DNA of 64,000 bases from Pedobacter nyackensis (GTDB taxonomy: Bacteria > Bacteroidota > Bacteroidia > Sphingobacteriales > Sphingobacteriaceae). Every line of letters starts with the position of its first letter. Within the stretch, counting starts at the first letter, position 1. Position numbers and translations under genes: made by a program. The notes beneath the pieces were generated by a model. It was not told where the DNA came from and searched no databases. It saw only the letters and a list, made by a program, of their open reading frames with translations. Location: NCBI RefSeq assembly GCF_900176505.1, contig NZ_FWYB01000005.1, positions 62,001 to 126,000 of the forward strand, written 5' to 3'. Below are positions 53,893 to 62,978 of the stretch, one piece after another.

Positions 53893-55269
53893 ATGTTTAT
53901 GAAGATGAGAGGAAAATTGAGGTATTTACACATTGTAGGTTTACTGTTGATCCTTCAGTCATGTGGTAAAGACTGGTTGGAGGCTAAACCCGACAAGGGA
54001 TTAATTGTTGCAGGTAGTATAAAAGATTATCAGGCTCTTCTTGATAACTCCGGATTATTTAACAACTTTCAGGCTGTTGGGTTAGGGGAAATAGGTGCCG
54101 GAGATTTTTACATTACCCCGTCGGCCTGGGGAGCCTTATTTAATGTTCAGGAAAGATCTGCTTATATATGGGAGCAGACTTCCAATTTTTATAAGGGAGA
54201 ACGTAGCTCTGATTGGGAAAATGCTTATAAGCGGATTCTAAATGCTAATATAGTTCTGGAAGGGATTGAAAAAGTAAAACCTGCTGGAAATGAACAACAG
54301 GAATGGAAGAATGTTAAAGGGAGTGCTTTATTTTTTCGTGCCTTTGATTTTTATAACCTCGCGCAGGAATATTGTATGGCATATCGGCCAGCTACGGCAA
54401 TTAAGGATTTGGGATTGCCTTTACGACTGGAATCTGATGTAAATGTAAACGTGAAGCGAAGTAACCTTCTGCAAACTTATGACCAGATCATTGCAGATTT
54501 GAAAATAGCAGCAGGTTTGTTAGGTACCAGGCCATTGTATAAAACCAGGCCATCTAAAGAGGCTGTGTATGCTTTAATGGCCAGAACTTATCTTTCAATG
54601 GAAAATTATGACGAAGCTGGAGTATATGCCAATCTGGCTTTGCAAATTCAATCTGATCTGATGGATTATGCTAAGATAAACAATGTAGGCACCTATCCTA
54701 TCTCAAGATTCAATAGTGAGGTAATTTTTCACAGTACTTTTAGTTATGGCATATTCAACATCTCCAGATTAACTGTTGAGCCTGCTTTATATGGGGACTA
54801 TGCACTTGCGGATTATCGGAGATCGTTGTTTTTTACTACGAACGCAAATGGCATGACCTTTCGAGGTAACTATGGTAATGATAAAAACCTGTTTGGCGGA
54901 CTGGCAACTGATGAATTGTATTTGATTCGTGCAGAATGTAATGCGAGAAAGGGTAAGACATTGCTTGCTTTAGCGGATCTAAATCTTTTACGACGGAACC
55001 GCTGGAAGGGGAATTATCAGGATTTAGAGAGTATTGACCCTGAGGTCGTGCTGGGATATGTATTAAAGGAGCGTAGAAAAGAGCTGTTGTTTAGAGGGCT
55101 TCGCTGGTCCGATTTGCGAAGGCTAAATAGGGACAATAGATTTGCTGTTACTTTAAACAGGACGTTGAATGCTAATACTTATACTTTGCAACCAAACGAT
55201 GGAAGGTATGTTTTTCCTATTGACGAAGAAGAACTTCGCTTAAGTGGAATTGAGCAAAACCTACGTTAG
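53893..55269 (+). CDS. SusD/RagB-type lipoprotein, third locus
   Basis: A 458-residue surface lipoprotein (Cys24 in LQSC; ATGs at 53899 and 53905 are possible starts). Typical segments: DWLEAKPDKG at the mature start, GSALFFRAFDFYNLAQEYCM, VYALMARTYLSMENYDEAGV, KERRKELLFRGLRWSDLRRL and the end RLSGIEQNLR. Partner of the receptor upstream. No enzyme gene follows; the locus ends at a terminator. Confidence 0.94.
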   Translation: MFMKMRGKLRYLHIVGLLLILQSCGKDWLEAKPDKGLIVAGSIKDYQALLDNSGLFNNFQAVGLGEIGAGDFYITPSAWGALFNVQERSAYIWEQTSNFYKGERSSDWENAYKRILNANIVLEGIEKVKPAGNEQQEWKNVKGSALFFRAFDFYNLAQEYCMAYRPATAIKDLGLPLRLESDVNVNVKRSNLLQTYDQIIADLKIAAGLLGTRPLYKTRPSKEAVYALMARTYLSMENYDEAGVYANLALQIQSDLMDYAKINNVGTYPISRFNSEVIFHSTFSYGIFNISRLTVEPALYGDYALADYRRSLFFTTNANGMTFRGNYGNDKNLFGGLATDELYLIRAECNARKGKTLLALADLNLLRRNRWKGNYQDLESIDPEVVLGYVLKERRKELLFRGLRWSDLRRLNRDNRFAVTLNRTLNANTYTLQPNDGRYVFPIDEEELRLSGIEQNLR

Positions 55270-55278
55270 GTCGAATAG

Positions 55279-55313
55279 GAGGTTGCCCCCTAAGGCAACC
55301 TCTTTATTTTTTT
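55279..55313 (+). terminator. Rho-independent terminator of SusC/D locus 3
   Basis: GAGGTTGCC pairs with GGCAACCTC around a six-base loop, followed by TTTATTTTTTT. The T-tract reaches the last codons of the convergent small gene. Confidence 0.92.
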
Positions 55314-55620
55314 ATTCAAAATGACCAGATGTAACAGAGTTAGACTGGAATGTAACACCAGTGGTTGGCAGAGGATCTCCGTCATTACTTGGCGCTGGAT
55401 TACTCCCTAACTCCCAATTTGCAGTACATAGAGTCCCCCCGGCTTCACACCTATCTCCGGAATAATATTCGTAGCCTCTGGGATCAGTAGGTGAAGGATA
55501 GTCCATGTTTGTCTTGTAATAAGTAAAAACAGTCTGAGTTTCTTTTGTAGAATACATGCTGACCCCAAATGCTAGCCCAGCTGCGAGAACGCCAATTGCT
55601 CCTTTTTTGATGTTGTTCAT
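55312..55620 (-). CDS. DUF6520-like small exported protein
   Basis: A 102-residue protein with an N-terminal hydrophobic segment (IKKGAIGVLAAGLAFGVSMY) that may be a signal peptide or anchor. The rest is Gly/Pro/Ser/Thr-rich with a Cys pair in RCEAGGTLCTANW. Size, leader and Cys pair fit the DUF6520 group of small Bacteroidota proteins, function unknown. It lies one base downstream of the MauE/DoxX-like gene, order MauE then this gene, which suggests a thiol-linked partnership. Confidence 0.8.
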   Translation of the reverse strand: MNNIKKGAIGVLAAGLAFGVSMYSTKETQTVFTYYKTNMDYPSPTDPRGYEYYSGDRCEAGGTLCTANWELGSNPAPSNDGDPLPTTGVTFQSNSVTSGHFE

Positions 55621-55621
55621 T

Positions 55622-56110
55622 TTATGTAAAATTAATTAATTTGAGCTGTTGATATATTTCTTCTTTTCTGATTATAGTAAGGCCGAAAATTGCGAGCGTT
55701 ACAAAAGCCAGATTAAACCAGATATGTTGCTGCCAGGTCATGGCGCTAATTACACCTCCACAATGACAAGGTAATTTACTGCCAGAAAGAACCATGTAGA
55801 TCAGGTAAAGGGTAAATGCAGATATAAGTAGAAGCGAAGCTTGTAGGCCCGCTTTTCTAACTGATGGAATGATCAGGATAATGCTGATGATAATTTCAAT
55901 GATTGGAATTGCCCAGGCTATGATCATATGGTAACTACCGATTAATGGGGATTTGGCCAATGTGGAAGCAAAAGACTTTATGGTTAGTAGTTTATCCGCT
56001 GCAGTATACATAAAAAGTATAATGAATGAATAAGCAATTATATCAATGATGATTTCGCGGGTTTTAGCAGACAGACGAAAGGCCGTCTGTTTGTTTAATG
56101 TAGTTTCCAT
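55622..56110 (-). CDS. MauE/DoxX-like redox-associated membrane protein
   Basis: A 162-residue inner-membrane protein with four predicted membrane segments (about 23-42, 60-80, 87-107, 128-146). The segment KLPCHCGGVISAMTWQQHIW carries a CxC pair in the position conserved in MauE-type proteins, which relay thiol redox changes across the membrane. First gene of a two-gene unit with the small Cys-containing exported protein. Confidence 0.85.
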   Translation of the reverse strand: METTLNKQTAFRLSAKTREIIIDIIAYSFIILFMYTAADKLLTIKSFASTLAKSPLIGSYHMIIAWAIPIIEIIISIILIIPSVRKAGLQASLLLISAFTLYLIYMVLSGSKLPCHCGGVISAMTWQQHIWFNLAFVTLAIFGLTIIRKEEIYQQLKLINFT

Positions 56111-56450
56111 GATGTCCCTTATTGTATTTCCCTAAAAGTAAAATTGCAGTACATTTTTCTATAAAAAAATGTAAAATGCCAATATACTTAAAAAACGTTT
56201 GTGAATTTCTTTAACCCGGATAAATTTTTACATTTATTTAATTGTACTCAAATGAAGTTTGATCGCATTGTTTACCTCCCTTTTTAAAGATAGGATAACG
56301 ATGATTCAGCTGAAGGAAGGAAGATGCATAAAAGGAAATATTTTATTAAATTGGCAATGGAAAGCATACTGCAGTAAAAAATTTTATAAAAGTTTTGATA
56401 GCTTTTTAATAAAGTTATATTTGAACTTTAGTACCGAAACAAATTAAACC
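56111..56450. other. Divergent intergenic region, mauE-like / acs
   Basis: 340 A+T-rich bases. A 62-codon open frame (56259-56447) overlaps the acs promoter and is not supported. At 56161-56175 an A-run and the sequence around it give TACATTTTTCTATAAAAAAATGTA, an inverted repeat that could be an operator of the leftward gene pair. Confidence 0.5.
56394..56423 (+). promoter_or_regulatory. Promoter of acs
   Basis: TTTG (56394-56397), 18 bases, then TATATTTG (56416-56423): both boxes fit the Bacteroidota consensus. Start of transcription about 56430, leader about 20 nt. The best promoter match in the window. Confidence 0.65.
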
Positions 56451-58349
56451 ATGCAAATTAAATCATTTGAAGAGTATCAAAAAACTTATCAGTATAGTGT
56501 AGATTACCCTGAACAGTTTTGGGAGGGGATAGCTAATAATTTTCAATGGAGAAAGAAATGGAATAAAGTATTATCCTGGAATTTCTCAGAACCCAATATT
56601 AAGTGGTTCGAAGGGGCGAAGCTCAATATTACTGAGAATTGTTTAGATCGTCATTTGGCAGAAAATGGAGATAAACCGGCCATAATCTGGGAACCAAATG
56701 ATCCGCAAAAAGAAAGCATCACCCTAAGCTATAAAATATTACATGAGCAGGTTTGTCGTTTTGGCAACGTTTTAAAAAAGAATGGTGTAAAAAAAGGCGA
56801 CAGGGTATGTATTTATATGCCAATGGTGCCCGAACTTGCTGTAGCTGTTCTGGCCTGTGCACGTATTGGTGCAGTCCATTCCGTAGTATTTGGAGGTTTC
56901 TCTGCTAAGTCTATTGCCGACCGTATCAATGATGCCGAATGTAAAGTAGTAATCACTGCTGATGGTGCATTTAGAGGAAGCAAACAAATACAGTTAAAAG
57001 AAGTAATTGACGATGCCCTGATTGGCTGTCCTACAGTAGAGCGGGTAATCGTTTTAACCCATACCCGTATGGCTGTATCTATGCTGAAAGGCAGAGATGT
57101 TTGGTGGGAAGATGAAATTAAACTGGTAGATACCAATTGCCCGGCGGAAGAAATGGATGCAGAGGATCTGTTGTTTATTTTATATACCTCAGGCTCTACG
57201 GGAAAACCTAAAGGTGTGGTACATACTATTGGAGGTTATATGGTTTATGCCGGATATACCTTCTCGAATGTATTCAATTACCAGCCTGATGAGGTATTCT
57301 TCTGTACGGCTGATATCGGATGGATTACCGGTCACTCTTATATCGTTTATGGTCCGCTTTCACAGGGAGCTACCACTTTAATGTTCGAGGGAATCCCTAC
57401 TTATCCTGATGCTTCAAGAATGTGGCAGGTAGTAGAAAAACATAAAGTAAACATTTTATATACCGCACCTACAGCCATCCGCTCGTTAATGAGCTTTGGC
57501 GAAGAACCCTTAAAAGGAATTGATTTAAGCTCCCTGAGGGTTTTAGGGTCCGTAGGCGAACCGATAAATGAAGAAGCATGGCATTGGTTTGATGAGAAAA
57601 TCGGAAAAAGTAAATGTCCGATTGTAGATACCTGGTGGCAAACTGAAACCGGTGGTATCATGATCTCGCCGATTGCGAATGTTACGCCTACGAAACCAAG
57701 TTTTGCAACTTTGCCTTTACCCGGAATACAACCAATTTTGGTTGATGAACAGGGTAAGGAAATAGAAGGAAACGGGGTGAATGGTAACTTGTGTATTAAG
57801 TTCCCATGGCCAGGTATGTTACGTACAACTTACGGTGATCACGAACGTTGCAAGTTAACTTACTTCTCCACTTATAAAGACCTGTATTTTACGGGTGATG
57901 GCTGTTTAAGAGATGAAGATGGCTATTACAGAATTACAGGAAGGGTAGATGATGTGATCAATGTTTCCGGGCACAGAATTGGTACTGCTGAGGTAGAGAA
58001 TGCAATTAATATGCATGCCGGTGTAGTAGAAAGTGCTGTAGTAGGCTATCCACATGATGTGAAAGGTCAGGGTATTTATGCCTTCGTGATTAATCCTAAT
58101 GTGCATAACGATGAAGATCTAACCCGTAGGGATATTCTTCAAACAGTTACCAGAGTAATTGGCGCTATAGCCAAACCGGATAAAATTTTATTCGTATCAG
58201 GCTTACCTAAAACACGTTCCGGGAAAATTATGCGTCGAATCTTAAGAAAGATCGCAGAAGGAGAAACACAACAAATTGGTGATGTTTCTACATTGCTTGA
58301 TCCAGCAGTGGTAACTGAAATTGTTGAAAAAGCAGGTAAATTGAAATAA
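56451..58349 (+). CDS. acs: Acetyl-CoA synthetase
   Basis: A 632-residue AMP-forming acetate-CoA ligase; it makes acetyl-CoA from acetate, ATP and CoA in the cytoplasm. Seen: the P-loop-like motif LYTSGSTGKPKGVVHT, AVHSVVFGGFS, TADIGWITGHSY, the A5 motif DTWWQTETGG, YFTGDGCLRDEDGYYRITGR and the A10 block GLPKTRSGKIMRR, whose Lys is the one acetylated in regulated Acs enzymes. Own promoter and terminator, so it is monocistronic. Confidence 0.96.
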   Translation: MQIKSFEEYQKTYQYSVDYPEQFWEGIANNFQWRKKWNKVLSWNFSEPNIKWFEGAKLNITENCLDRHLAENGDKPAIIWEPNDPQKESITLSYKILHEQVCRFGNVLKKNGVKKGDRVCIYMPMVPELAVAVLACARIGAVHSVVFGGFSAKSIADRINDAECKVVITADGAFRGSKQIQLKEVIDDALIGCPTVERVIVLTHTRMAVSMLKGRDVWWEDEIKLVDTNCPAEEMDAEDLLFILYTSGSTGKPKGVVHTIGGYMVYAGYTFSNVFNYQPDEVFFCTADIGWITGHSYIVYGPLSQGATTLMFEGIPTYPDASRMWQVVEKHKVNILYTAPTAIRSLMSFGEEPLKGIDLSSLRVLGSVGEPINEEAWHWFDEKIGKSKCPIVDTWWQTETGGIMISPIANVTPTKPSFATLPLPGIQPILVDEQGKEIEGNGVNGNLCIKFPWPGMLRTTYGDHERCKLTYFSTYKDLYFTGDGCLRDEDGYYRITGRVDDVINVSGHRIGTAEVENAINMHAGVVESAVVGYPHDVKGQGIYAFVINPNVHNDEDLTRRDILQTVTRVIGAIAKPDKILFVSGLPKTRSGKIMRRILRKIAEGETQQIGDVSTLLDPAVVTEIVEKAGKLK

Positions 58350-58371
58350 GCCCGCCAAACGCGATATTTAA

Positions 58372-58415
58372 AAGAAAAGGGGAATTAGCAATCGTTATTT
58401 CCCCTTTTCTTCAAA
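58372..58415 (+). terminator. Terminator after acs
   Basis: AAGAAAAGGGGAA (58372-58384) pairs with TTCCCCTTTTCTT (58399-58411) around a 14-base loop. The 3' arm supplies the T-rich stretch. It could also work in the opposite direction. Confidence 0.8.
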
Positions 58416-58475
58416 AGAGTAATCGCTTATAGTATCTCGTTCGGATTTATACCTTGAATTCCGATATCCAAAATG

Positions 58476-58552
58476 GTATAAGACAAGTATAAGACACAAC
58501 CTCATCGATTCTGTATAGGTCCAGTGTACCTCCAGTGTACCTCCAGTATACC
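58476..58552. repeat. 11-bp-period repeats, first cluster
   Basis: GTATAAGACAA and GTATAAGACAC are adjacent (58476-58497). After two less similar 11-mers come TCCAGTGTACC, TCCAGTGTACC and TCCAGTATACC (58520-58552), all in the same 11-bp register. Confidence 0.8.
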
Positions 58553-58669
58553 TTTTCTATTCAAACGTATATACTTCATACGTTGTTCAATTTTCAGTTA
58601 GGGTTGCCTTAGTCTGAACCGAACCAACACCGTCGCGATAGCGAATGATCACCGAAGCAGGAGGCCAGT

Positions 58670-58702
58670 CATACAAAAGGCATATAAGAGGCATACAAGA
58701 GG
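58670..58702. repeat. 11-bp-period repeats, second cluster
   Basis: Three adjacent 11-mers: CATACAAAAGG, CATATAAGAGG and CATACAAGAGG. The unit differs from the first cluster and is out of register with it; only the period is shared. Confidence 0.8.
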
Positions 58703-59028
58703 TATAGATGTGTATTATATTAGGAAACATAGTTGCTGATAGTTTATACCTGGGGCAGGTTTTTGGTGCTTAATGGATTGTTAAAATATTGGATTTCTTT
58801 CCAGTATTTTACTGTTTGTGTTTTTGTGTTAATTTATTTGATAATTATTGTAGTTTTAAGTTTTTTTAGCTATATTGGGATAAGCATATATGCCTGATAT
58901 AGAACCGAAAATTTAAGCCTATGAAATAGAGAAATATAAACAACATATCGAATTACTTCTTAAATGAGGTATTAATTTAAAGAGTCTCTCCTGGCTAATT
59001 CTCACAAATGCAGGACAGGGACAATAGA

Positions 59029-59061
59029 TTAATGCCCATAACAAATATTATTGTACTTTTG
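59029..59061 (+). promoter_or_regulatory. Promoter of leader RNA, copy B
   Basis: TTAATGCCC at 59029 and TACTTTTG at 59054-59061, with the same 25-base step as in copy A. Confidence 0.6.
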
Positions 59062-59063
59062 AA

Positions 59064-59166
59064 GGTGCACTATAGCGTTATGGGCTCTATTGTAAATCCG
59101 TGTCCATAGGCCGTGAGAAGCCTGCCAGGGCGGTATTTAGAGCTCGCTATGGTGCATCTTCGTTTT
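59064..59166 (+). ncRNA. Candidate structured RNA, copy B
   Basis: GGTGCACTATAG (59064-59075) pairs with CTATGGTGCAT (59147-59157). Compared with copy A, two 3'-strand positions have changed (A to G, C to T) and both still pair as G-U. GGG/TCC replaces the inner CGGG/CCCG stem with a G-U pair, and AGGC/GCCT forms a further hairpin. TTTT follows the closing helix as in copy A. The total span differs from copy A by only two bases. Confidence 0.6.
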
Positions 59167-59250
59167 ACCCCTATCTGCGGTTAAAACCGATCATCAAGCT
59201 ATTTCTAAATTCCCTCGGGACTCATATTATTCATCTTTAAAATCAATAGT

Positions 59251-59655
59251 ATGAAACTCACTCAACTCGAAGACCAAAAAACTATTTATTACATTAAGGA
59301 ATTTAACGACGAACTGGGAATCCCCATCCAGGTTGCCTTTGATGATTTAGATGCTGCCAGAGCCTATATAAATAGGTTTAGAACTTTCGGTGACGCCGAA
59401 ATTATAGAATGCCACCTTAATCCTGTTTTTTACACCGATATAAACAGAGACTGCTATTTTATCCAGTTTAACCGGAAAAATGATATGGTTACGACTTACC
59501 TGGTTACTGACCTGCAGCGTGCTGAACTTGCCTTTAGCGGACAGTACTTTTTTGAAGGAGACCTAATTTGCATTTATGTAATGGCGGTAACGCAAGGTGA
59601 AGCTGTAAAAACAGCTCATCAAATTAAAGATATGCTAGTAAAGCAAAATCCCTAA
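59251..59655 (+). CDS. Small orphan protein downstream of leader B
   Basis: A 134-residue protein that I do not recognise. It has no signal peptide or membrane segment. It is acidic in its first half, with IPIQVAFDDLDAARAYINRF, and a probable alpha/beta build (alternating strands around CYFIQFNRKND and MVTTYLVTDL). The start lies directly at the end of the conserved leader. There is no visible similarity to the 94-residue protein downstream of leader A. Confidence 0.65.
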   Translation: MKLTQLEDQKTIYYIKEFNDELGIPIQVAFDDLDAARAYINRFRTFGDAEIIECHLNPVFYTDINRDCYFIQFNRKNDMVTTYLVTDLQRAELAFSGQYFFEGDLICIYVMAVTQGEAVKTAHQIKDMLVKQNP

Positions 59656-59759
59656 TTGTTTTATTCATAACAATATGAATTGCCGGGGGAAATGAAAGAA
59701 GTTTTTTTACTGAAACAAAAACAACGTATACGCGATAAACAATTTGCTTAAAGACGAGT

Positions 59760-59803
59760 TCCCGGCATAAAGTTGATAACGCTATGCCGGGGACATCAGT
59801 CCC
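59760..59803. other. Hairpins between orphan gene and M16 gene
   Basis: TCCCGGCATA (59760) pairs with TATGCCGGGG (59783), and GGGAC/GTCCC (59790-59803) can form a second small hairpin. There is no T-run of note on either strand. They lie between two convergent genes and may end one or both transcripts. Confidence 0.45.
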
Positions 59804-59827
59804 TTTAATGATGGGTGCCATCGGGTA

Positions 59828-62761
59828 TTAATACCCGAAAATCTGCTCTAATGATAATTTGGTAACCTTTCCAAATTTCTCCATGTCTTCCATTTTTACA
59901 TTTTTTTCGGAAGCAACAATACAATAAGTATAAGGCTTGTTTGCCACTTTCTCTTGATGGAATGTTTTGATATCAGCAAAATTTAATGGTTTTAAACCAA
60001 CGTACTCATCTATTCTTGAGTCGTGATCAAATCCCAGTTTCTTGTCCGCAAAATAGGCAGAAATGATATCTTGCTTGGTGATCCTGTTTGTTTCAATCGC
60101 ATTTAAGGCATTCCCTTTCGATACGTCGAAAGATTTGTCTGCTCTTGGAAGATCGTTCAATAGCTCATTCATTCCTTTCACAGCCTCATTCATTTTGTCT
60201 GCCTGGCTTCCAACATAGGCAACCATCGCATATTCCTTATCTTTTTTATCAGGTGAAGAATAAACAGCGAAGGTAGAATAAGCCAATGCTTTCGACTCTC
60301 TGATGGTTTGGAATACGATAGAGCCCATACCACCACCAAAATAGCTGTTAAATAAGTTTACTTTTGATGCGAGTGCTGAATCGTAAGTTCCACTATTACG
60401 TACCCATCTTACTTCTGATTGTACCATGTCGTAATCAGCAAACAAAACCTGGTTGCTGCCAGTGCTGGTATAGCTGAATTTTTTAACAGGAGCCGCAGCG
60501 GTAAATTCACTGGGCAATTTGTGTAATTTGCTGATTTCTGCTGTAAAATCACTAAGTGTTTTCGGACCGAAATAAGTAATTGTGTGCTTGTACTTATTGA
60601 TGTTATGGATGATATCCACTAGTTGCTCCGAGCTGATGTTTTTAATAGCATCATTACTTAGCGTATAATTAAAAGGGTTATTTGCACCGTACTGTGCATA
60701 GGTAGTTAAACCACCTAATATGGCAGTTTTGTTTAATTTATTATTGTCCCTTCCTTTTAAAATACGGTTTTTAAGCTCGGAGAGGGCTTGCTCATTGGGT
60801 TTGCAATTAGCAAAGATATACTCCACTAAACTTACTGCCTTATCAAAGTTTTCCTGTAATCCTGTGATGGTGATGGCTGCATTTTCGTTACCCACGCTGA
60901 AGCTATAGTTACAGGCGATATTGTAAAATTGCTTGTTGATCTCTTCAGCAGAATATTTATCCGTATTTAAAAAAGTGAGGTATTGTGCCGCATAAGGTAG
61001 CAATTGGGAATTCCATGCACCAACATCAAACCTGTATGTTAAGCTAAAGATACTGTTGTCTTTGTTTTGAACGGTAATTACATCAGCTATGCCTTCTTTA
61101 CCAAAGTTTAAGTCTTTCTTGTAATCTAAGAATTTAGGCGCAATTGGTTTTACCGGCATGGTGTATAAACTTTTAGCGAAGCCCGACGTTTCAGTAGCAT
61201 TGGTGTTAACAGGAGTAATGGCAGGTTTTTCAACTTTTGCAATGCTTTTATCTTCTCCTTTGTGCTTGTAGGTTACCACATAGTTGTCTTTAAAGAACTG
61301 ATTGGCAAAGTCGGTAATCTGCTTTTTAGTGATTTTCGACATGGCATCAGGAGTGTTTAACGACTTGTCCCAGTTTGCACCACGATTAAGTATAAACTCG
61401 TTAGTAAGGGCTTCAACGCGGAATACGTTTTTATCGAAAGCCTCTAATAGACCTAATTTGCTATTGGCTACAGTGGCCTTGATCAGGCTTTCATCAAATT
61501 TTCCACTTTTAAGGATGTTGATCTGATCTAATAAAAGTTGTTGTGCCTGCTCCAATGTCTGGCCTTGTTTAGGTTGTGCATATAAAGAAAAGATACCGTA
61601 ATCTTTCATCTGCTGGTAACCTGCACCGGCACCCTGTACTTTTTGTTGCTGCAATAAATTAATGTCTATTAAACCGGCTTTCCCGTTTGAAAGGATGCTG
61701 GAAATAAGATCAAGCAACATACTTTGGGTAGTACTTTCTGCATAGCCTCTATAAGAGATTTTTACGCTTTCAGCACTAGGACCATATACATCAACTTTTT
61801 GGACTGTGGTAAGTGGTTTTTCAGGTGCAGGATTGTATAAATCAAGCGGTTTTGGCTTCATATAGGCGAAAGACTGATCTATTTTTTTAATCATTTCATC
61901 CGGATTAAGGTCGCCGGCCATTGCAATGATCATGTTGTTTGGCACATAATACTTATTGTAGTATTTTCTGATCTCGACAAGTGAAGGATTTTTTAAATGC
62001 TCAATTGTTCCGATGGTGGTTTGCTGACCATAGTTATGTGTTGGGAATAGCTTTTCTGAAGTTTTTTCCTGTACTTTCCAGGTGTCGTTATCTAAACCGC
62101 GGTTCTTTTCTTCGTAAACGGCTTCCAGCTCAGTATGAAAAATACGGAACACCGGACTGCGGAAACGTTCTGCCTGCAAGGCTAAAAACTGATCTGTTGC
62201 ATTGGAAGGGAAATCCTCTTTGTAAACGGTTTCTTCGTACCAGGTATGTGCGTTGGTCGACTGCCCGCCTATAGATTTCATCATTTTATCATACTCGTTC
62301 GCAATAGAAAAGTTAGATGCTTGGCCAGAAGTTTTGTCAATCTCGGCATAGATCGCCTTGCGTTTTGCCGGATCTGTAGTTCCACGGTATTGCTCGTAAA
62401 GCGTCGAGATTTTATCCAATAATGGCTTTTCCTTTGTATAGTCCATGGTTCCGAATTTATCCGTTCCCTTAAATAATAAATGCTCCAGATAATGGGCCAA
62501 GCCTGTTGCGGTAGCCGGATCAGTGTTGCTTCCTGCTCTTACAGCCAGACGGAACTCAATAATGGGTTCTTTTGTGTTTGGAGAGAGTACAACGGTAAGT
62601 CCGTTTTTTAGCGTGTAGAAACGGGATTTTGTAGGGTCGTTGGTTACGTACTTATAACTGTACCCACCAGATGAGGCTGTTTTCCACTGATAGGTAGATT
62701 GAGCCATCAAGCTTGTCCCTGCAATTAATAAGCAGACAAGCAGCAATAGTTTGTGTTTCAT
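59828..62761 (-). CDS. M16 family zinc metallopeptidase (insulinase-like)
   Basis: A 977-residue exported peptidase with signal peptide (LLLLVCLLIAGTSLMAQ). The inverted zinc motif HxxEH is H90-Y-L-E93-H94 in GLAHYLEHLLFKGTDKFG; the third ligand is expected in EAVYEEKNRGLDND. The length corresponds to two fused M16 halves, the second (from about residue 500) without a zinc motif, as usual in this family. Probably periplasmic. It is alone on the minus strand, convergent with the orphan gene and divergent from surE. Confidence 0.94.
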   Translation of the reverse strand: MKHKLLLLVCLLIAGTSLMAQSTYQWKTASSGGYSYKYVTNDPTKSRFYTLKNGLTVVLSPNTKEPIIEFRLAVRAGSNTDPATATGLAHYLEHLLFKGTDKFGTMDYTKEKPLLDKISTLYEQYRGTTDPAKRKAIYAEIDKTSGQASNFSIANEYDKMMKSIGGQSTNAHTWYEETVYKEDFPSNATDQFLALQAERFRSPVFRIFHTELEAVYEEKNRGLDNDTWKVQEKTSEKLFPTHNYGQQTTIGTIEHLKNPSLVEIRKYYNKYYVPNNMIIAMAGDLNPDEMIKKIDQSFAYMKPKPLDLYNPAPEKPLTTVQKVDVYGPSAESVKISYRGYAESTTQSMLLDLISSILSNGKAGLIDINLLQQQKVQGAGAGYQQMKDYGIFSLYAQPKQGQTLEQAQQLLLDQINILKSGKFDESLIKATVANSKLGLLEAFDKNVFRVEALTNEFILNRGANWDKSLNTPDAMSKITKKQITDFANQFFKDNYVVTYKHKGEDKSIAKVEKPAITPVNTNATETSGFAKSLYTMPVKPIAPKFLDYKKDLNFGKEGIADVITVQNKDNSIFSLTYRFDVGAWNSQLLPYAAQYLTFLNTDKYSAEEINKQFYNIACNYSFSVGNENAAITITGLQENFDKAVSLVEYIFANCKPNEQALSELKNRILKGRDNNKLNKTAILGGLTTYAQYGANNPFNYTLSNDAIKNISSEQLVDIIHNINKYKHTITYFGPKTLSDFTAEISKLHKLPSEFTAAAPVKKFSYTSTGSNQVLFADYDMVQSEVRWVRNSGTYDSALASKVNLFNSYFGGGMGSIVFQTIRESKALAYSTFAVYSSPDKKDKEYAMVAYVGSQADKMNEAVKGMNELLNDLPRADKSFDVSKGNALNAIETNRITKQDIISAYFADKKLGFDHDSRIDEYVGLKPLNFADIKTFHQEKVANKPYTYCIVASEKNVKMEDMEKFGKVTKLSLEQIFGY

Positions 62762-62978
62762 TTAGAATAATTATTAGTTAGTTTTTTTATTTAGCCCGGA
62801 TGTATCTTCCCTGCTCTTATCAATAAACTTTTGACACAAATCGGTTTAATAAGTTACAGCGACTCGTTATAACCCGGGGGCAAATATAAATTGAAACCTA
62901 AGTTTTTTGCCCGAATTCTTGTACTTTTACTGCTACATAAGTTATTTAGTTAACTGTGTATACCCTTAATATAATTAC

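Larger units (their letters stand above)
58416..58920. other. Intergenic region between acs and leader B
   Basis: No gene is supported. It contains 11-bp-period repeats at 58476-58552 and 58670-58702, the small hairpin TCGC/GCGA near 58634, and from about 58760 a long T-rich spacer. The plan mirrors 2278-2924: terminator, 11-bp repeats, A+T-rich spacer, conserved leader. Confidence 0.65.
58921..59250 (+). repeat. Conserved ~330-bp leader element, copy B
   Basis: Matches 2925-3261 from ATGAAATAGAGAAATATA to the start codon of the next gene. Identical blocks lie at 58961-58977, 59051-59075, 59082-59096 and 59130-59142; the block CGGGACTCAT is shared near the end. Divergence lies mainly in loops and spacers, which argues for selection on the RNA and promoter rather than a recent duplication. 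Confidence 0.85.

Noticed and set aside
56259..56447. 62-codon frame before acs
   Set aside because: It overlaps a strong promoter (56394-56423), has no recognisable product and ends at the acs start.
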